Assembly (NCBI GenBank): GCA_905201895.1 | Contig: CAJKPX010000006.1 | Coordinates: 1 to 64,000, forward strand | Origin: an uncultured Eubacteriales bacterium | Lineage (GTDB): Bacteria; Bacillota; Clostridia; Oscillospirales; CAG-272 | Direction: 5' to 3' | DNA length: 64,000 nt | Shown here: in pieces, positions 7,659-15,968 of the stretch | How the letters are laid out: every line of letters begins with the position of its first letter | Numbering within the stretch: position 1 is the first letter of the stretch | Program-made: the position numbers and the translations under genes | The notes under the pieces: model-generated | The model's input: the letters and a program-made list of their open reading frames with translations, nothing else | What the model was told of the DNA's origin: nothing | Database searches by the model: none

Positions 7659-9320
7659 ATGAAAATCGACGGACAAATTCTGTGCGGAATGGTCATTTCC
7701 GCCGCAAACGCACTCGACAATAACAAAGAGGTTGTCAACAATATGAACGTATTTCCCGTTCCCGACGGGGACACGGGCATTAACATGACCCTCACCCTCA
7801 CCTCGGTCCGCGCGCTTGCGGGCACGAGCGGCAGCGTTTCGGAATGTGCCGACAAGGTTGCAAACGCAGCTCTGCGTTCAGCGAGAGGTAACTCGGGCGC
7901 GATCCTGTCGCTCTTCTTCCGCGGCTTTGCAAAGGCTTTCAAGGGTCTTGACCGCGCAAGCTGCAAGGACATCGCAGCCGCCCTCAAGAAAGGAACCGAG
8001 GAGGCATATAAGGCGGTGATGAAGCCCACAGAAGGCACGATCCTTACCGTGATGCGCGTTTGTGCCGAGGAGGCACAGAAAAAGGTGGGCAAAAAGCCCT
8101 ACAAGGATGATCCCGCCGAGCTCTTTTCCTTCGTTTACAAGGTTGGTCAGGAAACGCTTGCAAAAACCCCCGAGATGCTCCCTGTTCTCAAGGAGGCAAA
8201 CGTGGTGGACGCGGGCGGTTACGGCTTCCTGTTCGTGATCGAGGGTATGATGGCAGCGCTGAAGGGCGAGCCCGTTGAGGCGACCGAGAGCAGCGAGGAT
8301 GCGACTCCCGCAGAGGCATCCTTTGCCGATTTTGACACCGACTCGATCGAGTTTGCATATTGCACCGAGTGCATCGTTGCCAAGAGCCCCGAATTTATGG
8401 GCGAGGGCACGGCATCCGAATTCTATGAAATGATCTGCGGCATCGGCGACAGCGCCGTTTTCGTGGATGCAGAAGACCTGATCAAGGTTCATATCCACAC
8501 CAACCATCCCGGTCTTGTGATTGAAAAGGCACTGGAGTTCGGTGAGATTGAAACCATGAAGGTGGAAAACATGCGCCGTCAGCATTCGACGCTCGTTTCC
8601 AAATCGACCGAGAAGAACAAGCCCAACGAATCCCCCATCCAGCCCAAAAAGGACGCGATTGAAAAGGATTTCGGCTTTGTGAGCATCTGCATGGGTAAGG
8701 GTATCCGCGATACCTTTGCGGATCTCGGCGTGGATCAGATCGTTTACGGCGGTCAGACCATGAACCCCAGCACACAGGACATTCTCAACGGAATTGAAAA
8801 AACCTCCGCCCACACCGTTTACGTCCTGCCCAACAACAAAAACATCTATCTCGTTGCCTGCCAGGCAGCAGAGCTCGTCACCGATAAAAAGGTGATTGTG
8901 CTGAACACCAAAAGCGTTCCGCAGGGTGTCTCGGCAATGATCGGCTTCAATCCCGACGCCGACGAGGAAACCAACACCGCATCTATGAACGAGGCGATCG
9001 CCAACGTTCGCACCGCGCAGGTAACCTACGCCGTGCGCGACACTTCAATCGAGGGCATTGAGATCAAGAACGGACAAACGCTCGTTCTTGTGGATGGCAA
9101 GATCATTCGCGCAGTTGACACGCAGGAGGAATACATCACCGCGATCGCCGAGGCGTTTGCCGATGCATCCTATCTGACCGTGTTCTACGGCGCAAGCATC
9201 AGCGACGAGAGAGCCGAAAAGGCGGTTGCTCTCCTCCGCTCCAAGATTGGCGAGGCAGCTGAAATCGTGACGATCAGCGGCGGTCAGCCGATCTACGATT
9301 ATATCATTTCGGCAGAATAA
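7659..9320 (+). CDS. fakA: Fatty acid kinase catalytic subunit FakA (DAK2 / YloV family)
   Basis: This 553-residue, full-length member has an N-terminal DAK2 kinase domain with the nucleotide/Mg loop NVFPVPDGDTGINMT (about residues 29-43), RGNSGAILS (about 74-82) and DAGGYGF. A middle domain and a C-terminal domain distantly resembling DegV follow (from about residue 330, FGFVSICMGKGI). FakA phosphorylates fatty acids held by FakB to acyl-phosphates in the cytoplasm. The fakB gene lies 6 nt upstream, which fixes the assignment over dihydroxyacetone kinase, whose DhaK partner is absent. A terminator follows at once. Confidence 0.88.
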   Translation: MKIDGQILCGMVISAANALDNNKEVVNNMNVFPVPDGDTGINMTLTLTSVRALAGTSGSVSECADKVANAALRSARGNSGAILSLFFRGFAKAFKGLDRASCKDIAAALKKGTEEAYKAVMKPTEGTILTVMRVCAEEAQKKVGKKPYKDDPAELFSFVYKVGQETLAKTPEMLPVLKEANVVDAGGYGFLFVIEGMMAALKGEPVEATESSEDATPAEASFADFDTDSIEFAYCTECIVAKSPEFMGEGTASEFYEMICGIGDSAVFVDAEDLIKVHIHTNHPGLVIEKALEFGEIETMKVENMRRQHSTLVSKSTEKNKPNESPIQPKKDAIEKDFGFVSICMGKGIRDTFADLGVDQIVYGGQTMNPSTQDILNGIEKTSAHTVYVLPNNKNIYLVACQAAELVTDKKVIVLNTKSVPQGVSAMIGFNPDADEETNTASMNEAIANVRTAQVTYAVRDTSIEGIEIKNGQTLVLVDGKIIRAVDTQEEYITAIAEAFADASYLTVFYGASISDERAEKAVALLRSKIGEAAEIVTISGGQPIYDYIISAE

Positions 9321-9325
9321 AATAA

Positions 9326-9371
9326 GATGCGGACCGCGAGGGTGTGTAAAAGTCCCTTGCGGTCCGTATTT
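9326..9371 (+). terminator. Terminator after fakA
   Basis: A long stem (9326-9341 with 9353-9368, few mismatches) is followed by TATTTT. Confidence 0.8.
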
Positions 9372-9437
9372 TGGGAAAATGCACGAAAAAAGATGAAAAA
9401 AAGAAAAATTTTGGTTAATAAAATTTTGAAAAGCTAT

Positions 9438-9466
9438 TTACAAATCAGAAAAGCTGTGGTATAATA
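9438..9466 (+). promoter_or_regulatory. SigA-type promoter for rpsO
   Basis: TTTACA (9438-9443), 17 nt, TATAAT (9461-9466), leaving a leader of about 100 nt before rpsO. Confidence 0.8.
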
Positions 9467-9575
9467 TGTATGTATGACGTGAGCCCGGTTGTCGGATACG
9501 AGGCCGTTACAGACGGCTGTTCACCCACCGACTGCTGAGCGAAACGCCAAAAACAAAAGAAAGGTGAAAAATACC

Positions 9576-9839
9576 ATGCAGAAAGACGAAAAGCTGACTC
9601 TCATTGAGCAGTACGCAACCCACGAGGGAGACACCGGTTCTCCCGAGGTTCAGATCGCACTTCTGACCTCCCGCATCAACAACCTGACCGCGCACCTCAA
9701 GTCCAACAAGAAGGACTTCCACAGCCGCCGCGGCCTTCAGAAGATGATCGGTAAGAGAAGAAATCTGCTCAACTACCTCCAGAAGGTGGACATCGAGCGC
9801 TACCGTGCGATCGTCAGCAAGCTCGGACTGAGAAAATAA
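9576..9839 (+). CDS. rpsO: 30S ribosomal protein S15
   Basis: This 87-residue protein spans the whole S15 family length, with the hallmark GDTGSPEVQIALLT, NNLTAHLKSNKKD and HSRRGLQKMIGKRR segments that bind the 16S rRNA three-way junction. The start ATG 9576 has AAGGTG upstream; a longer in-frame opening at 9489 adds residues foreign to the family and was rejected. The leader of about 100 nt may serve autoregulation, as S15 leaders do in many bacteria. It is followed by its own terminator and then pnp, the order also seen in other bacteria. Confidence 0.98.
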   Translation: MQKDEKLTLIEQYATHEGDTGSPEVQIALLTSRINNLTAHLKSNKKDFHSRRGLQKMIGKRRNLLNYLQKVDIERYRAIVSKLGLRK

Positions 9840-9848
9840 GACTTTCAA

Positions 9849-9900
9849 GGGAGCCAGAGCAGCGGCAAAAGTCACTGCCCTTGCTCCCTGTCCGTTTTTT
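9849..9900 (+). terminator. Terminator between rpsO and pnp
   Basis: AGGGAGC pairs with GCTCCCT across an imperfect inner stem and is followed by GTCCGTTTTTT. Confidence 0.7.
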
Positions 9901-9929
9901 CGGTCTGCCACACGCATTCTTACGTTGGA

Positions 9930-9981
9930 TTAGCAGTTAACCGTGTCCCCGAGCGCAATCGGAGCTGCGGTTAAGTGCTAA
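9930..9981 (+). promoter_or_regulatory. Long hairpin in the pnp leader
   Basis: TTAGCAGTTAACCG (9930-9943) pairs with CGGTTAAGTGCTAA (9968-9981), 13 of 14 bp. An inner CCGA/TCGG stem lies inside. There is no T-run, so it is not a terminator. In Escherichia coli a leader hairpin cut by RNase III lets PNPase repress itself; a similar role here is inference. Confidence 0.5.
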
Positions 9982-10052
9982 ACCTCCGTAAGATTCCACA
10001 CGCAGTTGCCGCGCATGGCAACACACAAAAATCAAAACGGAGGAAACTAAAA

Positions 10053-12173
10053 ATGTCCAATCCCATCAGCTCCGCTATGGAGTTCAAAAACTACAAGGTG
10101 TTCAAGTATACCTATGCAGGCCGCCCTCTGGTGATCGAAACCGGTAAGATGGCAGGTCTTGCAAACGGCTCGGTGCTCTGCCGCTACGGCGACACCGTTG
10201 TGCTCTGCTGCGCAACCGCATCCGAGAAGCCCCGCGACGGCATCGACTTTTTGCCCCTGTCGGTTGACTTCGACGAGCGTATGTACGCTGCAGGCAAAAT
10301 CCCCGGCGGATATCTCAAGAGAGAGGGTAAGCCCTCGGAGAAGGCAGTTCTCACCTCCCGTGTGATCGACCGCCCCATCCGTCCTCTTTTCCCCAAGGAT
10401 CTGCGCAACGACGTTGCCCTCACACTCACCGTGATGTCGGTTGACCCCGACTGCTCGCCCGAGATCACCGCAATGATCGGTGCATCCACCGCTCTGGCTA
10501 TCTCGGACATTCCGTGGAACGGCCCGATCGGCGGCGCGTTCATGGGTCTGGTTGACGGCGAGATCGTTCTCAACCCCACCTTTGAGCAGCAGAAGAAGAG
10601 CGACCTGCAGCTCACCGTTGCAGCCTCCACCGAGAAGGTTGTGATGATCGAGGCAGGTGCAAACCAGGTTGACGATGACACCATGTATCGCGCAATCATG
10701 CAGGCTCACGAGGAGATCAAGGATCTGCTCGGCTTCATCAACGCCATCATCGACGAGGTTGGTAAGAAGAAGTTTGAGTATCCCTCCTGCGAGCTCGACC
10801 ACGATATGTTTGACGCCGTATTCGCATTCTGCGAAAAGGACGTGATGGCAGCGCTCGACACCGACGATAAGAACGTGCGCGATGCAAGAATGGTTCCGAT
10901 CAAGGACGCAATCGTTGAAAAATTCGCTGAGGAATATCCCAACCTGCCCGCAATGATGGACGAGGTGATCTACAAGATTCAGAAGAAGATCGTTCGCCGT
11001 TGGCTGCTTGTTGACAAGAAGCGTGTGGATGGCAGACGTATGGATCAGATCAGACCCCTCGGCAGCGAGGTTGGCGTGCTTCCCCGCACCCACGGCTCGG
11101 GTCTGTTCACTCGTGGACAGACGCAGGTGCTCACCGTTGCAACCCTTGGCACTCTTTCCGAGGCACAGATGCTCGACGGTATCGACTCCGAGACCTCCAA
11201 GAGATATATGCACCACTACAACATGCCCGGCTTCTCCACCGGTGAGGCAAAGCCCGTAAGAAGCCCCGGACGCCGCGAGATCGGTCACGGTGCACTTGCT
11301 GAACGCTCGCTCGTTCCCGTTCTTCCCTCCGAGGAGGAATTCCCCTACGCAATCCGTCTGGTTTCTGACGTTGTTTCGTCCAACGGATCGACCTCGCAGG
11401 GCTCGGTTTGCGGCTCCACGCTCGCACTCATGGATGCAGGCGTTCCGATCAAGGCTCCCGTTGCAGGCATCTCCTGCGGTCTGATTACCGCCGAGGACGG
11501 CTCTTGGGATACCATGCTCGACATTCAGGGCCTTGAGGACTTCTACGGCGACATGGACTTTAAGGTTGCAGGAACTCACGCAGGTATCACCTCGATTCAG
11601 ATGGACCTCAAGATCGACGGTTTGACCCCCGAGATCATCAAGAAGGCACTTGAGATGACCCATATTGGTCGTGACTATATCATCGACGAGGTAATTCTCA
11701 AGGCAATCCCCGCTCCCAGAGCAGAGGTTTCCAGATATGCTCCCAAGATGACCACCATGAAGATCGACCCCGACAAGATCCGCGAGGTAATCGGTAAGGG
11801 CGGCGCTGTGATCCAGAAGATCGTTGCCGACACCGGTGCCAAGATCGACATCGAGGACGACGGAACCATCCACATTGCCGCAGTGAACGGCGACCAGGCT
11901 GCTGCTGCTAAGGCTTGCATCGACGCAATCGTGTTCGAGCCCGAGGTTGGCGCGATCTACACGGGTACCGTTACGGGCATCAAGGAATTCGGATGCTTCG
12001 TTGAATATGCTCCCGGCAAGGAGGGCATGGTTCACATCTCCAAGATCGCTCCTCGCAGAATCGACAAGGTTGAGGACGTGCTCAAGATTGGCGACGTTGT
12101 AAAGGTGAAGTATATCGGTCTGGATAAGAAGGGTCGCATGGACTTCTCGATCAAGGACGCACTCGAAGGCTAA
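10053..12173 (+). CDS. pnp: Polyribonucleotide nucleotidyltransferase (PNPase)
   Basis: This 706-residue protein has the complete family architecture: a first RNase PH core, an alpha-helical linker, a second catalytic RNase PH core (GSGLFTRGQTQVL to SEEEFPYAIRLVSD), a KH domain with VIGKGGAVIQKI near residue 579, and a C-terminal S1 domain (YTGTVTGIKEFGCFVE) near residue 632. It degrades RNA 3' to 5' by phosphorolysis as a trimer, alone or in a degradosome-like complex. The start ATG 10053 lies 9 nt after GGAGG; an upstream in-frame extension has no family similarity. Its leader carries a long hairpin that may mediate self-control. Confidence 0.98.
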   Translation: MSNPISSAMEFKNYKVFKYTYAGRPLVIETGKMAGLANGSVLCRYGDTVVLCCATASEKPRDGIDFLPLSVDFDERMYAAGKIPGGYLKREGKPSEKAVLTSRVIDRPIRPLFPKDLRNDVALTLTVMSVDPDCSPEITAMIGASTALAISDIPWNGPIGGAFMGLVDGEIVLNPTFEQQKKSDLQLTVAASTEKVVMIEAGANQVDDDTMYRAIMQAHEEIKDLLGFINAIIDEVGKKKFEYPSCELDHDMFDAVFAFCEKDVMAALDTDDKNVRDARMVPIKDAIVEKFAEEYPNLPAMMDEVIYKIQKKIVRRWLLVDKKRVDGRRMDQIRPLGSEVGVLPRTHGSGLFTRGQTQVLTVATLGTLSEAQMLDGIDSETSKRYMHHYNMPGFSTGEAKPVRSPGRREIGHGALAERSLVPVLPSEEEFPYAIRLVSDVVSSNGSTSQGSVCGSTLALMDAGVPIKAPVAGISCGLITAEDGSWDTMLDIQGLEDFYGDMDFKVAGTHAGITSIQMDLKIDGLTPEIIKKALEMTHIGRDYIIDEVILKAIPAPRAEVSRYAPKMTTMKIDPDKIREVIGKGGAVIQKIVADTGAKIDIEDDGTIHIAAVNGDQAAAAKACIDAIVFEPEVGAIYTGTVTGIKEFGCFVEYAPGKEGMVHISKIAPRRIDKVEDVLKIGDVVKVKYIGLDKKGRMDFSIKDALEG

Positions 12174-12191
12174 TTCAAAAAGCAACAAAAT

Positions 12192-12220
12192 GGGACGGCG
12201 GCAATTGCAACCGTCCCTTT
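12192..12220 (+). terminator. Terminator or attenuator after pnp
   Basis: GGGACGG pairs with CCGTCCC across a 12-nt loop and is followed by TTT. The stem is short, so readthrough into the VanY-like gene is likely. Confidence 0.55.
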
Positions 12221-12252
12221 CCAAAAAAAAAGAAAGGAAGCGTGTACGCGCA

Positions 12253-13269
12253 ATGGCAAACCATTCCACCCCATCACGCAGCTTCAACACCCTCAAGCAC
12301 AGCAATCGCGAGCAGCGCATCAAGCGCGACCGTCAGGGACGCATTGCTCTCTTTGCAATGGCAATCGTTGGAATCGCCATCGTGTTGACGCTCACGATCT
12401 TTCTGATCTGCTCCGTTGTTGACTACTACGGAAGCATGACCCCGCCCCCCAACAATGACGGGGGTCAAACGTCGGGCGAGGATAAAACACCAACCGACGA
12501 GATTACCTATGCCTCGATCACAAAGGCACAGGAGGATATTCACACAGGTGTGCTCCTGATCGTGAATATGAGTACCGTTTACCACTTCCCCACCGCCACC
12601 AATAACCTCGTTGTGATCGACAATGAGCGCGTGAAATACGAGGGGATCTACAACACATACATACCGACGGGCAACGGCTGGAAGCTCGACCGCACGGCGC
12701 TGGCTGCCTTTAACCAAATGATGCTCAAATACTATGAGCTGGAGGGAGACGGATCGGTAAAGATCTCGTCGGCATATCGCTCCTATGATGATCAGGCAAA
12801 CTCCACAACCTCGAGCACCCCTCCCGGCTATTCCGACCACCACACGGGATATTGCCTCTCGCTTCGCACGAACGCGGGCGGTTATCTCGATGTTGACAGC
12901 CATTGGATCTATCAGAATTGCTACAAATACGGCTACGTGGTTCGTTATCCCGAAAGCAAGGCGGATATCACGGGCGTGGACGGATACGAATACTGCTTCC
13001 GCTACGTTGGCATTCCGCATTCCACCTACATGTACGAGCAGGACCTCTGCCTTGAGGAATACGTTGCGCTCCTTGCCGAGCAATATGCAGGCAATGAGCA
13101 TCTGCTGATCGAGGGAGCCGACGGAAACAACTATGAGGTCTATTACGTTGCGGCGGCTGACACCGATCTGACCACGGTCAAGGTTCCGCAAAACTATGAA
13201 TACACAATTTCGGGCGATAACATGAACGGATTTATCATCACGGTAAATCTTGATGCACCGAGAGAATAA
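12253..13269 (+). CDS. VanY-like M15 peptidase homologue lacking the catalytic residues
   Basis: This 338-residue protein has a basic N-terminus, one membrane helix (ALFAMAIVGIAIVLTLTIFL, about residues 34-53) and an outer domain aligned along its length to VanY/LdcB carboxypeptidases (SSAYRSYDDQ, YKYGYVVRYPESKADITG, FRYVG). However the zinc motif SEHQTGxxVD has become SDHHTGYCLS, so the ligand Asp is Ser. The second ligand motif ExWHxRYVG has become YEYCFRYVG, so His is Cys and the catalytic Glu is displaced. It should not be an active zinc peptidase. A peptidoglycan-binding or scaffolding role is possible. ATG 12253 has GAAAGGAAG upstream. An intact VanY gene lies just downstream. Confidence 0.75.
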   Translation: MANHSTPSRSFNTLKHSNREQRIKRDRQGRIALFAMAIVGIAIVLTLTIFLICSVVDYYGSMTPPPNNDGGQTSGEDKTPTDEITYASITKAQEDIHTGVLLIVNMSTVYHFPTATNNLVVIDNERVKYEGIYNTYIPTGNGWKLDRTALAAFNQMMLKYYELEGDGSVKISSAYRSYDDQANSTTSSTPPGYSDHHTGYCLSLRTNAGGYLDVDSHWIYQNCYKYGYVVRYPESKADITGVDGYEYCFRYVGIPHSTYMYEQDLCLEEYVALLAEQYAGNEHLLIEGADGNNYEVYYVAAADTDLTTVKVPQNYEYTISGDNMNGFIITVNLDAPRE

Positions 13270-13319
13270 CCCCGCACACTTTCTGACATACTAATTACAG
13301 ATAAACGGAGGACATGAAC

Positions 13320-14375
13320 ATGGAAGAAAAATTGACCATTGTGAATCCCGACGAGGAGCTCAACAGCGCAACTCCCTGCTGCGAAGGCGAGGAAATTTCG
13401 GTTTGCAACTGCGAGGGCGAGGAAACCGTAACGGTTTTCGAGAGCGATGAGGACGTAATCGACTGGGAGGAGGATCCCCGTCCCGAAACCAAAAAGGAGC
13501 TGCTCACGCGCAAGTGCCGCGAGGTGAAGGACGCCTGCCAGTCCACCGCAAAGCGCCTGGCAAGAGATTGGCAGGAAACTGCGGGCAATCCCTATATCAA
13601 GCAGACCTGCATCACGCAGGTGGACATCTATCGCAGCCCCGATGATGAGGAACCGATTGACACCTTCCGCACCGAGCACGTAAAAAGCTATTCCGCTCGC
13701 TCGCTTGCAGTTCTGGGTGCAGCCGCATTCGTAATCGCGGGAACTGTGCCTTTAAGTTCTTGCGATCGGATCTGCACAATAAGTGATTTACCCCGAAAAA
13801 AACACAGAAAAGAGAGCACCATGATTGATCTTTTAGAGCTGCACAAGTATTTTATTCTCAACCACCTCAAGGAGGGCGACGTTGCCGTTGATTTTACGAT
13901 GGGGAACGGCTATGACACCGAATTTCTTTGCCGCACCGTTGGCGAGCGCGGTCACGTTTATGCCTTTGATATTCAGGCACAGGCGGTGGAATCGACTGCA
14001 AAGCGCCTGCGCGAGGTTGGTTGTCCTGAAAACTACACGCTGATACATGATTCGCACCATAATGTGAAAAACTACGTTCAAACACCGATTAAGGCGGGAA
14101 TGTTCAATCTCGGTTGGCTTCCCGGCGGTGATAAGTCGATCACAACCCTGCGTGAGACCACCATGCCCGCAATCGAGGCGGCGATCGACCTGCTCGACCG
14201 CGATGCGATTCTGAACGTGGCTGTTTATCCGGGGCATGCCGAGGGCGATGCCGAGGGAAAGATGATCTGCGATTATCTTGCGAGCATCAGCCGTCACAAG
14301 GTGTGTGCCACACGCGTGAATATTCTCAATTCACCAACCTCACCCTATTTTATTATTATTGAAACGAAGCCGTGA
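13320..14375 (+). CDS. mnmM: Acidic single-TM protein in frame with MnmM-type tRNA methyltransferase
   Basis: One open frame joins two unrelated parts. Residues 1 to about 145 are acidic and end in one membrane helix (SLAVLGAAAFVIAGTVPL); I do not recognise this part. From MIDLLELHKYF (codon at 13821, internal ribosome site) follows a complete 184-residue class I SAM methyltransferase of the YtqB/MnmM family: VAVDFTMGNGYDTEFLC is the SAM loop, then VYAFDIQ, FNLGWLPGGDKSI and SPTSPYFIIIE. MnmM methylates 5-aminomethyl-(2-thio)uridine at tRNA position 34. A membrane-protein/methyltransferase fusion is improbable: reading one base later near 13740 gives a basic tail and a stop at 13784-13786, then a normal 34-nt gap to the methyltransferase. 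I suspect two genes joined by a one-base frameshift. ATG 13320 lies 8 nt after GGAGG. Confidence 0.7.
   Translation: MEEKLTIVNPDEELNSATPCCEGEEISVCNCEGEETVTVFESDEDVIDWEEDPRPETKKELLTRKCREVKDACQSTAKRLARDWQETAGNPYIKQTCITQVDIYRSPDDEEPIDTFRTEHVKSYSARSLAVLGAAAFVIAGTVPLSSCDRICTISDLPRKKHRKESTMIDLLELHKYFILNHLKEGDVAVDFTMGNGYDTEFLCRTVGERGHVYAFDIQAQAVESTAKRLREVGCPENYTLIHDSHHNVKNYVQTPIKAGMFNLGWLPGGDKSITTLRETTMPAIEAAIDLLDRDAILNVAVYPGHAEGDAEGKMICDYLASISRHKVCATRVNILNSPTSPYFIIIETKP
13808..13823 (+). promoter_or_regulatory. Internal ribosome site and start of the methyltransferase part
   Basis: AAAAGAGAG lies just before ATG 13821, where family similarity to YtqB/MnmM begins. This is the likely true start of mnmM. 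Confidence 0.6.
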
Positions 14376-15262
14376 TGAAAAAACAAAGTCTATATGCGAT
14401 TGTCTGCCTGCTTGCCTGCCTCTGCCTGTTGCAGGGCTGTATCCAACCGATCGACGAGCTACCAAAGGACACCGCAGAGAGTGAATCCAATATGAATGAA
14501 AGTGTCCTGCACTATTATCCCGACGCGATATACGTCTATCAATCCGACGTGGACGTTGACCTGCTGCTCACGGGTTTGAGTCCCACCTACCTGCTCCTGG
14601 CAAACAAGGTCAGCGTGCTCGGGGAGGATTACGCGCCCGCCTCACTCAAAACGCTTACCTGTCCCACCAGCAATGGAAAAACGGTTCAGCTGGAATCGCG
14701 CGCCGCAGACGCCGTTTGCGCCATGATGAAGGAAATGCAGGCATGTGGCGTGACCAACGTTTCGGTCACGAGCGGCTATCGCGATTACGACTACCAGCAA
14801 AAACTTTTCAATTTTTACTGTCAGCAGGAAATGCAGGGCTTCAGTGAGGAGGCCAAGAACGTGCTCGGCTCCGATTACCTGCAGACGTATTATTACGATC
14901 TGGGGCTTACGGGACTTACGCGCGAGGACGCAAAAAAAGTGGTGCTCTCCTATTCGGCATTGCCCGGAACCAGCGAGCACCAAACGGGTCTTTGCGTGGA
15001 TTTTATCACGTCAGACATGAACGACGAATTGACCAACGCGTTTGAAAATACCGCTGCTTTTGAGTGGCTTTCCGAGAACGCCTACCAATTCGGCTTTATT
15101 CTGCGTTATCCTGAAGATAAAACCGACGTCACGGGCTATTCTTATGAGTCCTGGCACTATCGCTTCGTCGGGCGCGAGGCGGCAACCGACATCCATTTTG
15201 GCAGATTGACCCTCGAGGAGTATCTCGTGGCACTCACTGCCGCACAGACTACCGAAAAGTAA
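14375..15262 (+). CDS. VanY-family D-Ala-D-Ala carboxypeptidase lipoprotein
   Basis: This 295-residue protein opens with a lipoprotein signal peptide (lipobox LLQGC, Cys near residue 23) and would be anchored outside the membrane. The M15B domain is intact: SGYRDYDYQ, GTSEHQTGLCVDF with the zinc ligands His and Asp, and YESWHYRFVG with the catalytic Glu and third ligand His. It should trim the terminal D-Ala of peptidoglycan stem peptides; glycopeptide resistance is not implied since no vanS/R/H/A genes are present. Its ATG overlaps the stop of the methyltransferase frame (GTGATGA), indicating translational coupling. It is the active counterpart of the degenerate homologue two genes upstream. 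Confidence 0.88.
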   Translation: MKKQSLYAIVCLLACLCLLQGCIQPIDELPKDTAESESNMNESVLHYYPDAIYVYQSDVDVDLLLTGLSPTYLLLANKVSVLGEDYAPASLKTLTCPTSNGKTVQLESRAADAVCAMMKEMQACGVTNVSVTSGYRDYDYQQKLFNFYCQQEMQGFSEEAKNVLGSDYLQTYYYDLGLTGLTREDAKKVVLSYSALPGTSEHQTGLCVDFITSDMNDELTNAFENTAAFEWLSENAYQFGFILRYPEDKTDVTGYSYESWHYRFVGREAATDIHFGRLTLEEYLVALTAAQTTEK

Positions 15263-15282
15263 AAAATATACAGGAGAACATC

Positions 15283-15957
15283 ATGAAACTGACAGGAAAG
15301 AAGATCGCCTTTCTGGGCGACAGCATCACCGAAGGCTCGGGCGTGAAGGATCGCGCCAACAACCGATACGACAACGTGCTGGCTCGCACGGCAGACATGC
15401 AGTTGATCCACAGCGACGGCATTGGCGGCACACGTCTGGCATATCAGCGCGTCCCCTCCGAGGAGCCTCGCCGTGATCTCTGCTTTTGCGGCAGAGCATT
15501 CAATATTCCGCTGACCGCCGACGTGGTTGTGGTTTACGGCGGCGTCAACGATTATTTCCACGGCGACGCGCCGATTGGTGAGAAAACCGACCTCACCCCT
15601 GCCACCTTCTGCGGTGCGGTGCGTTTTCTGATGCGTACGCTCAAGGCACGCTTTGAGGGCAAGACGGTGGTGTTTATGACCCCTGCACGCTGCTTCTACA
15701 AGGGAATTTCCGACACCACCCCCTCGGGCCGCCCCATGAAGCTTGCTGATGCTATGCCCGTTCTCGGTTACGTTGATATCATCAAGGAGATCGGAGCAGA
15801 GGAGGGCGTTGCGGTGCTCGATCTTTACCGCACGCTCCCGATCGACCCCAACGATCCTGCGCAAAGAGAAAAATACACCGCTGATGGTCTGCACTTTAAC
15901 GACGACGGACATCACATCCTCGCTGCAACGCTCAAGGCATTTCTCGAAGCGCTCTGA
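15283..15957 (+). CDS. SGNH/GDSL-family hydrolase
   Basis: This 224-residue protein without a signal peptide is likely cytoplasmic. It shows all four SGNH blocks: AFLGDSITEGSG with the nucleophile Ser near residue 14, a conserved Gly in block II, YGGVNDYF as block III, and DGLHFNDDGH with the catalytic Asp and His (block V). Such enzymes deacylate or deacetylate sugars, lipids or peptidoglycan precursors; the substrate is unknown. It follows the VanY lipoprotein gene by 20 nt with AGGAG upstream, so it closes the same operon, ending at a strong bidirectional terminator. Confidence 0.88.
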   Translation: MKLTGKKIAFLGDSITEGSGVKDRANNRYDNVLARTADMQLIHSDGIGGTRLAYQRVPSEEPRRDLCFCGRAFNIPLTADVVVVYGGVNDYFHGDAPIGEKTDLTPATFCGAVRFLMRTLKARFEGKTVVFMTPARCFYKGISDTTPSGRPMKLADAMPVLGYVDIIKEIGAEEGVAVLDLYRTLPIDPNDPAQREKYTADGLHFNDDGHHILAATLKAFLEAL

Positions 15958-15968
15958 TCGAATATACA

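Noticed and set aside
9489..9575. N-terminal extension of S15
   Set aside because: The extra residues have no family similarity, and ATG 9576 has the ribosome site.
10047..12323. 758-codon open frame antisense to pnp
   Set aside because: It is a shadow caused by strong third-position GC bias in pnp; it has no ribosome site and no family likeness.
12253..15262. Vancomycin resistance cluster
   Set aside because: VanY-like genes alone are common in Clostridia; there are no ligase, dehydrogenase or VanRS genes.
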